Of a stretch of DNA of 64,000 nucleotides, positions 46,373-57,031 are shown piece after piece. Under the pieces are notes generated by a model, which saw only the letters and a program-made list of their open reading frames with translations, ran no database searches and was not told where the DNA came from. The stretch is from Paraspadella gotoi (taxonomy: Eukaryota > Chaetognatha). Position 1 is the stretch's first letter. Each line of letters starts with the position of its first letter. The position numbers and the translations under genes are program-made. The stretch is from assembly GCA_051294375.1 (NCBI GenBank), contig CM119264.1:156594-220593 (forward strand), written 5' to 3'.

Positions 46373-46476
46373 CTCAGAAATTTTACCCCGGATTGCCTTA
46401 TAATTCTCTTTAATTCCACCAGCGGAAACGTGTGACACACATCGAACGCGTGGGAAGCATCCCAGCGGAATCCGAA
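46373..46476 (-). pseudogene. IgSF Ig domain 1 exon (strands B-C), contig 3 copy with disrupted frame
   Basis: It is collinear with the exon at 51634-51737 but has several single-base insertions and losses across ~105 bp, so the Ig reading frame is broken repeatedly. The donor reads CTGAG|GTACAG, against GTAAGA in the other copy. The neighbouring sequence shows the same scatter of single-base indels, so consensus errors are a likely cause. A true pseudo-allele is possible. Positionally this is the copy in line with exons 40309 and 35391. Confidence 0.65.
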
Positions 46477-46559
46477 GAATATTGTATCAAAGATGAGGAA
46501 GGAGGGAGATGAGAGAGGAAGGACGGAAAGGGAGACGGAGATGGAGAAAGAGAAGAAAG

Positions 46560-47192
46560 AGAGAGAGAAGGGAGGGAGTGACGTCCAAGTCCGAGCGGCT
46601 CGTCGAGGTTGGTTCTTTTGTCTTTATCATATCGAGTCGCTTTTTCAGGCGGCGTCGATTTTCGACGCCGGATTAAGTCGGCGTCTTTTGTTTGACTCCC
46701 TACGGCGTCGTAGGTAAACATCTCCCGCGTTAGATGTCGGGGGTTGGAGGCGGCGGCGGAAGCGGCGGAAGCGGCGGTGGCGGCGCGGCGGCGGCTGCTA
46801 TCGTCTCTCTTTCTTTAGTCTCACAAAAATAGGTTTTTCTCGGTTCCGTTGTTGTTGTTTTGTTATTGTGTCTTTGTTGTCGTCGTAGCATTCCAAGGAG
46901 GAGGAGGAGATGAGAAGGAGGGAGGAGGAGGAGAGGAGGAGGAGGGGCGAAAAATGAATACGACGACAAGTCTGGTCTGAAATGAAATTCATTTTCGCTT
47001 CAAGACGAAGAGACGAGAGAAAGTGGCGAAGGGTTGAAGTGGCGCGGCGGCGGCGGCGGCGGCGGCGGCGTATCTGTTCGTCGTCTTCTCTTTCTGTCGT
47101 CGTCGATTCCATTGGATAAAAAAGACGCAGATGAGATAAACTGGGAAAGTAAATAAAAGAGGAAAAAAACAAAATGATAGACGGCGACTCTG

Positions 47193-47267
<75 letters not shown>

Positions 47268-47364
47268 TTCTAGCAGGAAAAAAACTTAGGACCCAAAATT
47301 TTTTTGAGTCGTAAAAGTTGACGGAATGGAAGAAAGGTAAAAAACATTGAATAAAATGAGGAGA

Positions 47365-47417
<53 letters not shown>

Positions 47418-47640
47418 GCATATGGTTGACTTTCCCTCACTATCTCGACGCTTATGGTCAGCCGCGACTCGGGCGCGGACTTCCTCGGCGGCGGAGTAAG
47501 TTCGCTCCTGATTCGCTCGTCTTGCCGCGAAGGAAGAGGATTTTCTTCCTTCTCTCTCTGTTTTCGCTCCTCTTTCGATCCTCATTCGCGGGTCTTACTC
47601 TCGAATTTCGGGAGAAATTTATGATTTCTCGTGAAGAAAA
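46560..47640. other. CpG- and GC-rich interval with (CGG)n
   Basis: It contains a (GGC)n block (46748-46797), a (GGC)n block at 47043-47070, many CGTCG motifs and a GGCGTCGATTTTCGACGCC hairpin (46650-46668). It lies just 5' of the first recognisable IgSF exon, so it may be its promoter and 5' untranslated region. That is inference only. Confidence 0.4.
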
Positions 47641-47912
47641 TAACTTTTCTCAATGTCCAATTTCAAAAAGGGGGAAAACTAACTTGAACGCTTGCAATAT
47701 TTTTCTTCAATAGCATAGTTGTTTTTGAATAAAAAAAAAGTAAAATAAAAAATTATTTTTTTCATGTCCATATTCAAAAAGTTGTAAAAATGTATATTAA
47801 TGAAGATAAAAATATCAAGTGTATTTTTTCCTATATCATTAAATATTAATTATGCTAGCCTTAATCGTTTACTTTCTTCGCCAGTCTACTCTGGTGCAAG
47901 TTTCACTTCGTT

Positions 47913-48098
47913 TTGTCGTGGGATTGCCTGAAAGTGTTTAGAGAGGTCGCATTCGAAAAAGCCCCACGGACTAAAAGTAAAACAAAAGTTTCTTCAATAA
48001 TGACCATCCAGACTGCTTTTTATTTCAGTTGGTCCCAATGTACGTCAGTTAAGAAACTTACTGCCTCTATACCAGATCGAAAAACTTTAATTCATTAA
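47913..48098 (+). pseudogene. Possible ISXO2/IS1595-type (Merlin-like) transposase remnant
   Basis: A 61-codon frame. The second half, SSIMTIQTAFYFSWSQCTSV followed by KKLTASIPDRKTLIH, resembles the helix-turn-helix region just before the DDE core of ISXO2-like transposases (x-Y-x-W-x(5)-SVK..T..S..K-T-V-I). The first half (MSWDCLKVF..) could be a decayed zinc ribbon. It stops where the rest of the transposase should begin, so it would be a short relic. Recognition is by eye and uncertain. An identical copy lies at 53341-53526. Confidence 0.33.
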
Positions 48099-48199
48099 TA
48101 ATGAATATGCGCATAAGTATGGACCATTTTATAGGATAGCTGAAATTGTTAAAAATTGAATAAAGAAAACTCCTGTAGTATTACATAAAGCAATTGGTG

Positions 48200-48660
48200 A
48201 TAAAAAAATTTTAGCGATTTTTTTTTTAATTTTAATAATATATTTTTTATTATTTATCAAATATTTTTATAAATATTGGTTAAATAATGTTTTAAATATT
48301 TTCTTTTAGACAGGACAGTAAGAACTACTCATATTTTATCTCCAGAGCTTTTATTAATGCAGTAATCCTTATTTTTAAATTATAAACTTACCTTGTTCAT
48401 ATTACTTTTTAATGATATAAATGATAATTTATGTGAATAAATAGCAACCTTTGTTCTGGCTTAATATTCAATCGCTCACAAAAAAATATATTACCAACTA
48501 TAAATAGAAAATTGTGCCCAATATAAAAAATTATCCATTCATTTGATAAATCTTATAATAACTTTGTTATTTTGACTAAACTAGAAGGAAAATTATGGTA
48601 AAAGAGTGAAAAGCAAAAACTAAGAGAAAAAAAACTGAGGAGAGAAGAGAGAAAAAGAGC
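48200..48660. other. AT-rich interval
   Basis: Nothing that I can support. A TTATCCATTCATTTGATAAAT fragment resembles the repeat at 1498-1525. Confidence 0.45.
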
Positions 48661-48779
48661 GAGAGCGGTACTTTCCGGGGTCTTCGCACCCTCAACCGCA
48701 GACGATCGCCGTAGGTAGAGAAATGAAGGGGATCTCGCCATTTTTCGAGAGTCACCGACCGGTGACCTCCGACCTCGGA

Positions 48780-48888
48780 CGGCGGTAAGAGAGAGAGGAG
48801 CGGAAAGAGTGGGAGCCTTTTGGTCACCCCCGCGGCTCGGTCATTGTCGGACCAACCCATGAGAGAAAAGAGAGAGGGAGGGGGAGAG

Positions 48889-48928
<40 letters not shown>

Positions 48929-49197
48929 GGAGAGAGAGAGACCGAGAGAGAGAGAGAGGAGAGAGACGAGAAGGAGAGGGAGAGAGAAGAAAGAGAGAGA
49001 GAGAGGAAGAGAGAGAGAGGAGAGGAGAGAGAGAGACAGGAGAGAGAGAGAGAGAAAGAGAAGGAGAGATAGAGAAACGGAAAAAAACGTTTGGTGAAGA
49101 GAGACCATAAACCATTCACATTTAGAATGAAATATGTCGAATGGAAAACTGGGCAGATAAAGAAAGGAGAGAGGAGAGGAGAGAGAGAGGGGAGAGA

Positions 49198-49239
<42 letters not shown>

Positions 49240-49265
49240 GGAGAAGAGAGAGAGATAGAGAGAGT
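48780..49265. repeat. GA-rich tracts
   Basis: Two GA-rich blocks (about 48790-49075 and 49155-49265) flank about 75 bp of mixed sequence. The many overlapping frames are Arg-Glu or Ser-Leu translations. Confidence 0.9.
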
Positions 49266-50199
49266 ACGGACAAGTCTCCACATTTTGCTTTTTCGCTTTC
49301 TAAGGAAATTAATCACGCAATAAAATAATTTACCTACTTACTATTGCTAGGAAGCTGGAGAATTTCAAACGTTTTATCTTCTCCTCCACACAATACTATT
49401 ATATCTGTTGTATTTTAAAAAATTAATTTTATAACTGTGCTTTAAAAATAAAAAAATAGTCTTTGCAATGCAACAATAGCGAGCTCTATAACATTACTCA
49501 AGGCGACAAAAACAAATTTATCTAGATTTACATAGATATTGCTTTTAGGTTGTGCACAGGTACTGTATTGTAATGTTTCATAAATAAATTCATAGTCATG
49601 TAGACTTTGAAATGAAAAAAAAGAAAGGTCACGGTGGCGCAGACACATTGGACGGAGCGATCTCTTTTTCAGTTAAAAGTTAATTAAATAAACTTTTAAT
49701 TTTTTATCTTTTTTATCATTTTACCAGATGTTAAGCCTCGCCACTGTCTCTACTTAACGTTTCCGAGGCCACTTTTCAAATAGTTCATTTAGCTAAAACC
49801 CGTATTCCCGAGATGAGAAATTGTTTTTTACTTTAGTTTCGTTTGAAATCCACTATTTCGATTTCGCCCGGAGGAACTCGTTTTTACGAGTTTTCCGGTG
49901 GAATTTTTTGATATTAAAATAAAGTCTTTGGCCTTGAATAATGAAACAGCTAAATGGTTTGAATGCATGGTCTAAATAAAATTAGCACTGTTTCCCAAAT
50001 CGATGTTTTCGTTTTTTTTCATCAAAACAATAAAGTCTAATATTCAATACGACTTTTTCTTCTTAATTCTTCGGCCACTGATGTTAAACATTTGGACGGG
50101 TCTTCCACGGGAGAGAAAATACAAAAACTTTCTCTACAATCTTTTTTCTTCCCTTTGAATTTTCTTCTTTCTCTTTCTTGGTCGCTTTTCTCGCTATCT

Positions 50200-50424
50200 C
50201 CCGCCTATTCTTCTCTCTCTTGGTTTGCTGGGGGGGGGGCCCGGGGGCCGTAAAATTCCTTTTTTATTCGATCGCAACGCGCCAAGAGAGTCGCTCATTC
50301 ATCTCTGCTCTACACGTCGTCTCTCGCTTTCTCTCCTCCTTTTCTTCTCTCTTCTTTCTCTTCTTTCTTTCTCTCTTTTTCTTTAAACTCTCAATTCTCT
50401 CTTCTTTCTCCTCTCTCCTCTCTC

Positions 50425-50463
<39 letters not shown>

Positions 50464-50539
50464 TTCTTTCTCTCTTTCTCTCTCTCTCCTCTTTCTCGCG
50501 GGGCCGGGGCCTAATTCCTTTTATTCTGCAACCGCCAAA

Positions 50540-50607
<68 letters not shown>

Positions 50608-50693
50608 TTCTTTCTCTCTTTCTCTCTCTCTCTCTCTCTCGTCTCTCTCTCTGGCCCGGGCCTAATTCCTTTTATTCTGCAACCGCCAAAGAT

Positions 50694-50744
<51 letters not shown>

Positions 50745-50810
50745 TCTCTATCTCTTTTTCCCCCCCTTTTTCTTTCCTCTCTCTTTCTCTGTCTCCCTTT
50801 TATTCTTTTA
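50200..50810. repeat. CT-rich tract with an internal repeat of GGCCTAATTCCTTTTATTCTGC
   Basis: Three CT blocks are separated by two copies of a ~35-bp unique motif (at about 50505 and 50660) containing TAATTCCTTTTATTCTGCAA. A related motif is at 50257. Inverted versions occur in contig 6. Confidence 0.85.
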
Positions 50811-50998
50811 TCGCTTAAAATCGTCTCATTCTGGCTTCGACTCTAAATCAAATGACTTTCTCAGACAAAGCGAGAGAGAGAGAGAGGAGCGAGAGCGAGA
50901 GCGGGAGAGCGAGACAAAAGCTCAAGGCGAAAATGTCTTCAGAATCTTCGAGGAAAAAGATTTAATTCATTCGAGATTCCGAGTGAACGAATATCTTG

Positions 50999-51000
<2 letters not shown>

Positions 51001-51077
<77 letters not shown>
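51001..51077. repeat. (GA)38 microsatellite
   Basis: A pure GA run of 77 bp with the same length at 56429-56505 in the twin block. Confidence 0.95.
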
Positions 51078-51078
<1 letters not shown>

Positions 51079-51369
51079 ACGAACGACGTTAAAAGCGAAA
51101 GTGAAAAGAGTGGAAATGAGATAAGACGAAAAAAACAGATTAAATGAAAAAAAATTAAAAATTGAAAAATAAGCATGTTTTTATTTATTTTTTTCCATCG
51201 AATTATAATATCAAGTATAACACTTTTTCCCTCGCGTTTCACATATAAACAATATTGCATTAAATTAACTTATAATTAATTAATTAAGTAATAATTAATT
51301 AATTCGTTCCTTTCATCCTTAGTAAAATTTAGGTTAATTTTTTTAGGTTTAGTTTTTTATAGTTATAAT

Positions 51370-51578
51370 ATGTATTATGGTGGACTAAAATCCACCAACC
51401 TGTTCATCAGCGGCCATTGGTCCGGAGGCAGTCATTCGCCTCCCAACCCAAAGTCCGGGGTTTTAGCCCGGTGGATCGTCTGGCAGTTAAGAGGGACTGG
51501 ACTTAACCCGCCTGTAACACGGTGTTACAGCCTGATACGAAAGCTCAGGACTGCTTATATTGAACGGTTCTGTCATTA
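51370..51578 (+). mobile_element. Hairpin-rich element of unknown type, truncated by the gap
   Basis: About 200 bp contain six successive short inverted repeats: GGTGGA/TCCACC, GGAGGC/GCCTCC, CCGGG/CCCGG, GTTAAG/CTTAAC (extended by GGC/GCC), CTGTAACAC/GTGTTACAG and CCTGA/TCAGG. The related locus in contig 6 (62380-62720) matches up to AGGTTAGTTTTTTATAG and then differs, which suggests an insertion here. The element stops at the N gap, and an identical copy stops at the next gap. The plus frame is open but shows no domain. Confidence 0.5.
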
Positions 51579-51603
51579 NNNNNNNNNNNNNNNNNNNNNN
51601 NNN
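51579..51603. other. Assembly gap (25 N)
   Basis: A placeholder. The right side restarts in sequence equivalent to 46360. Confidence 1.
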
Positions 51604-51633
51604 CCCCTCTCTCTCTCTCCCTCTCCCTCTTAC

Positions 51634-51737
51634 CTCAGAAATTTTACCCCGGATGCCTTATAATTCTCTTTAATCCACACAGCGGGAACGTGCGACACAC
51701 ATTCGAACGCGATGGAAGATCCCAGCGGAACCGAAGA
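51634..51737 (-). CDS. IgSF gene, Ig domain 1 exon (strands B-C), contig 4 copy with intact frame
   Basis: On the minus strand the donor is CTGAG|GTAAGAGGG (GT at 51632-51633), leaving in phase 2. The frame encodes VPLGSSIAFECVSHVPAVWI followed by KENYKASGVKFL. This is a B strand with Cys, then a C strand with Trp eight residues later, then C'. Its final AG joins the first C of exon 40309-40383 to make Ser, so both phase and fold agree. The 5' boundary is not resolved: no AG lies in the 30 bases before the Ig-like peptide, so the frame may extend upstream or an error may hide the acceptor. The 309-codon frame it sits in runs through poly-Ser, poly-Asn and poly-Ala tracts, and I do not claim it as protein. 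Confidence 0.78.
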
Positions 51738-52840
51738 ATATTGTTGATAGAGAGAGAGTGAGGAAGGGAGGGAGAGAGAGAGAAGGAGGAAAGGGAGACG
51801 GAGATGGAGAAAGGAGAAGAAGAGAGAGAGAGAAGGGAGGGAGTGACGTCCAAGTCCGAGCGGCTCGTCGAGGTTGGTTCCTTTTGTCTTTATCATATCG
51901 AGTCGCTTTTTCAGGCGGCGTCGATTTTCGACGCCGGGATTAAGTCGGCGTCTTTTGTTTGACTCCCTACGGCGTCGTAGGTAAACATCTCCCGCCGTTA
52001 GATGTCGGGGGTTGGAGGCGGCGGCGGCGGAAGCGGCGGTGGCGGCGGCGGCGGCGGAAGCGGCGGTGGCGGCGGCGGCTGCTGTCGTCTCTCTTTCTTT
52101 TAGTCTCGACAAAAAAAGGTTTTTCTCGGTTCCGTTGTTGTTTTTGTTGTTGTTGTTGTTGTCTTTGTTGTCGTCGTAGCATTCCAAGGAGGAGGAGGAA
52201 GATGAGAAGGAGGAAGAGGAGGAGGAGGAGGAAGATGATGAGGAGAAAGAGGAGGAGGAGGAGGGGGCGAAAAATGAATACGACGACAAGTCTGGTTCTG
52301 AAATGAAATTCATTTTCGCTTCAAGAAGAAGAGACGAGAGAAAGTGGCGGAAGGGTTGAAGTGGTCGGTCGGCGGGGCGAAGCGGGCGGGCGGGCGGCGA
52401 TCTTGTTAAGTCGCTCCGTCGTTTCCTCTTGTCTGGCTCGTCGTCGAATTCCATGGATAAAAAAGACGCAGAGAGAATAAAACTGTGGAAAGTATAAGTA
52501 AAAAGAGGAAAAAAACAAAATGATAGACGGCGACTCTCGTCTCTCTCTCGGTCTTTCACTACTCTCTCTCTCTATCTCATCTCTTCTCTATCGTACTTTT
52601 CTCTCTCTCCCCTTCTACCTCACTCTCTCTGCATATCTTTTTTTTGCTAGAGAGAAAAAAACTTAGGACCCAAAATTTTTTGAGTCGTAAAAGTTGACGG
52701 AATGGATAAGAAAAGGTACAACATAAGCATATGATAGTAGAAGAATACGAGAAGAGTAGAGAGAGAGAGAGACGCAGAGAAGAGAGAGGGAGAGAGAGAG
52801 AGAGAGAGAGAGAAAGGTTAGACTGATTTAGAGAAGGGAG
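51738..52840. repeat. Contig 4 version of 46477-47412
   Basis: The same locus as the GC-rich interval in contig 3, with indels and expanded trinucleotides: GGC tracts at 52017-52077, GTT at 52136-52160 and GGA at 52186-52265. Confidence 0.85.
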
Positions 52841-53340
52841 AAGGAGCATATGGTTGACTTTCCCTCACTATCTCGACGCTTATGGTCAGCCGCGACTCGG
52901 GCGCGGACTTCCTCGGCGGCGGAGTAAGTTCGCTCCTGATTCGCTCGTCTTGCCGCGAAGGAAGAGGATTTTCTTCCTTCTCTCTCTGTTTTCGCTCCTC
53001 TTTCGATCCTCATTCGCGGGTCTTACTCTCGAATTTCGGGAGAAATTTATGATTTCTCGTGAAGAAAATAACTTTTCTCAATGTCCAATTTCAAAAAGGG
53101 GGAAAACTAACTTGAACGCTTGCAATATTTTTCTTCAATAGCATAGTTGTTTTTGAATAAAAAAAAAGTAAAATAAAAAATTATTTTTTTCATGTCCATA
53201 TTCAAAAAGTTGTAAAAATGTATATTAATGAAGATAAAAATATCAAGTGTATTTTTTCCTATATCATTAAATATTAATTATGCTAGCCTTAATCGTTTAC
53301 TTTCTTCGCCAGTCTACTCTGGTGCAAGTTTCACTTCGTT

Positions 53341-53526
53341 TTGTCGTGGGATTGCCTGAAAGTGTTTAGAGAGGTCGCATTCGAAAAAGCCCCACGGACT
53401 AAAAGTAAAACAAAAGTTTCTTCAATAATGACCATCCAGACTGCTTTTTATTTCAGTTGGTCCCAATGTACGTCAGTTAAGAAACTTACTGCCTCTATAC
53501 CAGATCGAAAAACTTTAATTCATTAA
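53341..53526 (+). pseudogene. Possible ISXO2/IS1595-type transposase remnant (identical twin)
   Basis: The same sequence as 47913-48098, with the same uncertainty. Confidence 0.33.
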
Positions 53527-54316
53527 TAATGAATATGCGCATAAGTATGGACCATTTTATAGGATAGCTGAAATTGTTAAAAATTGAATAAAGAAAACTC
53601 CTGTAGTATTACATAAAGCAATTGGTGATAAAAAAATTTTAGCGATTTTTTTTTTAATTTTAATAATATATTTTTTATTATTTATCAAATATTTTTATAA
53701 ATATTGGTTAAATAATGTTTTAAATATTTTCTTTTAGACAGGACAGTAAGAACTACTCATATTTTATCTCCAGAGCTTTTATTAATGCAGTAATCCTTAT
53801 TTTTAAATTATAAACTTACCTTGTTCATATTACTTTTTAATGATATAAATGATAATTTATGTGAATAAATAGCAACCTTTGTTCTGGCTTAATATTCAAT
53901 CGCTCACAAAAAAATATATTACCAACTATAAATAGAAAATTGTGCCCAATATAAAAAATTATCCATTCATTTGATAAATCTTATAATAACTTTGTTATTT
54001 TGACTAAACTAGAAGGAAAATTATGGTAAAAGAGTGAAAAGCAAAAACTAAGAGAAAAAAAACTGAGGAGAGAAGAGAGAAAAAGAGCGAGAGCGGTACT
54101 TTCCGGGGTCTTCGCACCCTCAACCGCAGACGATCGCCGTAGGTAGAGAAATGAAGGGGATCTCGCCATTTTTCGAGAGTCACCGACCGGTGACCTCCGA
54201 CCTCGGACGGCGGTAAGAGAGAGAGGAGCGGAAAGAGTGGGAGCCTTTTGGTCACCCCCGCGGCTCGGTCATTGTCGGACCAACCCATGAGAGAAAAGAG
54301 AGAGGGAGGGGGAGAG

Positions 54317-54356
<40 letters not shown>

Positions 54357-54625
54357 GGAGAGAGAGAGACCGAGAGAGAGAGAGAGGAGAGAGACGAGAA
54401 GGAGAGGGAGAGAGAAGAAAGAGAGAGAGAGAGGAAGAGAGAGAGAGGAGAGGAGAGAGAGAGACAGGAGAGAGAGAGAGAGAAAGAGAAGGAGAGATAG
54501 AGAAACGGAAAAAAACGTTTGGTGAAGAGAGACCATAAACCATTCACATTTAGAATGAAATATGTCGAATGGAAAACTGGGCAGATAAAGAAAGGAGAGA
54601 GGAGAGGAGAGAGAGAGGGGAGAGA

Positions 54626-54667
<42 letters not shown>

Positions 54668-55852
54668 GGAGAAGAGAGAGAGATAGAGAGAGTACGGACA
54701 AGTCTCCACATTTTGCTTTTTCGCTTTCTAAGGAAATTAATCACGCAATAAAATAATTTACCTACTTACTATTGCTAGGAAGCTGGAGAATTTCAAACGT
54801 TTTATCTTCTCCTCCACACAATACTATTATATCTGTTGTATTTTAAAAAATTAATTTTATAACTGTGCTTTAAAAATAAAAAAATAGTCTTTGCAATGCA
54901 ACAATAGCGAGCTCTATAACATTACTCAAGGCGACAAAAACAAATTTATCTAGATTTACATAGATATTGCTTTTAGGTTGTGCACAGGTACTGTATTGTA
55001 ATGTTTCATAAATAAATTCATAGTCATGTAGACTTTGAAATGAAAAAAAAGAAAGGTCACGGTGGCGCAGACACATTGGACGGAGCGATCTCTTTTTCAG
55101 TTAAAAGTTAATTAAATAAACTTTTAATTTTTTATCTTTTTTATCATTTTACCAGATGTTAAGCCTCGCCACTGTCTCTACTTAACGTTTCCGAGGCCAC
55201 TTTTCAAATAGTTCATTTAGCTAAAACCCGTATTCCCGAGATGAGAAATTGTTTTTTACTTTAGTTTCGTTTGAAATCCACTATTTCGATTTCGCCCGGA
55301 GGAACTCGTTTTTACGAGTTTTCCGGTGGAATTTTTTGATATTAAAATAAAGTCTTTGGCCTTGAATAATGAAACAGCTAAATGGTTTGAATGCATGGTC
55401 TAAATAAAATTAGCACTGTTTCCCAAATCGATGTTTTCGTTTTTTTTCATCAAAACAATAAAGTCTAATATTCAATACGACTTTTTCTTCTTAATTCTTC
55501 GGCCACTGATGTTAAACATTTGGACGGGTCTTCCACGGGAGAGAAAATACAAAAACTTTCTCTACAATCTTTTTTCTTCCCTTTGAATTTTCTTCTTTCT
55601 CTTTCTTGGTCGCTTTTCTCGCTATCTCCCGCCTATTCTTCTCTCTCTTGGTTTGCTGGGGGGGGGGCCCGGGGGCCGTAAAATTCCTTTTTTATTCGAT
55701 CGCAACGCGCCAAGAGAGTCGCTCATTCATCTCTGCTCTACACGTCGTCTCTCGCTTTCTCTCCTCCTTTTCTTCTCTCTTCTTTCTCTTCTTTCTTTCT
55801 CTCTTTTTCTTTAAACTCTCAATTCTCTCTTCTTTCTCCTCTCTCCTCTCTC

Positions 55853-55891
<39 letters not shown>

Positions 55892-55967
55892 TTCTTTCTC
55901 TCTTTCTCTCTCTCTCCTCTTTCTCGCGGGGCCGGGGCCTAATTCCTTTTATTCTGCAACCGCCAAA

Positions 55968-56035
<68 letters not shown>

Positions 56036-56121
56036 TTCTTTCTCTCTTTCTCTCTCTCTCTCTCTCTCGTCTCTCTCTCTGGCCCGGGCCTAATTCCTTT
56101 TATTCTGCAACCGCCAAAGAT

Positions 56122-56172
<51 letters not shown>

Positions 56173-56426
56173 TCTCTATCTCTTTTTCCCCCCCTTTTTC
56201 TTTCCTCTCTCTTTCTCTGTCTCCCTTTTATTCTTTTATCGCTTAAAATCGTCTCATTCTGGCTTCGACTCTAAATCAAATGACTTTCTCAGACAAAGCG
56301 AGAGAGAGAGAGAGGAGCGAGAGCGAGAGCGGGAGAGCGAGACAAAAGCTCAAGGCGAAAATGTCTTCAGAATCTTCGAGGAAAAAGATTTAATTCATTC
56401 GAGATTCCGAGTGAACGAATATCTTG

Positions 56427-56506
<80 letters not shown>

Positions 56507-56797
56507 ACGAACGACGTTAAAAGCGAAAGTGAAAAGAGTGGAAATGAGATAAGACGAAAAAAACAGATTAAATGAAAAAAAATTAAAAATTGAAAAATAA
56601 GCATGTTTTTATTTATTTTTTTCCATCGAATTATAATATCAAGTATAACACTTTTTCCCTCGCGTTTCACATATAAACAATATTGCATTAAATTAACTTA
56701 TAATTAATTAATTAAGTAATAATTAATTAATTCGTTCCTTTCATCCTTAGTAAAATTTAGGTTAATTTTTTTAGGTTTAGTTTTTTATAGTTATAAT

Positions 56798-57006
56798 ATG
56801 TATTATGGTGGACTAAAATCCACCAACCTGTTCATCAGCGGCCATTGGTCCGGAGGCAGTCATTCGCCTCCCAACCCAAAGTCCGGGGTTTTAGCCCGGT
56901 GGATCGTCTGGCAGTTAAGAGGGACTGGACTTAACCCGCCTGTAACACGGTGTTACAGCCTGATACGAAAGCTCAGGACTGCTTATATTGAACGGTTCTG
57001 TCATTA
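56798..57006 (+). mobile_element. Hairpin-rich element, identical twin
   Basis: Identical to 51370-51578 and likewise cut off by a gap. Confidence 0.5.
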
Positions 57007-57031
57007 NNNNNNNNNNNNNNNNNNNNNNNNN
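57007..57031. other. Assembly gap (25 N)
   Basis: A placeholder. The right side restarts inside the GA tract equivalent to about 49240. Confidence 1.

Larger units (their letters stand above)
47413..51578. repeat. 4,166-bp block identical to 52841-57006
   Basis: The two blocks are offset by exactly 5,428 bp. Every stretch I compared is identical, including lengths of the GA and CT microsatellites. Both blocks end at the same base directly before a 25-N gap. Contents are a possible transposase remnant, GA-rich and CT-rich tracts and a hairpin-rich element. Confidence 0.92.
52841..57006. repeat. 4,166-bp block identical to 47413-51578
   Basis: An exact twin of the block at the end of contig 3, ending at the same base before a gap. 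Confidence 0.92.

Noticed and set aside
51630-52559. 309-codon frame as a complete IgSF first exon
   Set aside because: Only its C-terminal ~34 codons look like protein. The rest is poly-Ser, poly-Asn and poly-Ala from trinucleotide tracts, and the frame is not kept in the equivalent contig 3 sequence.
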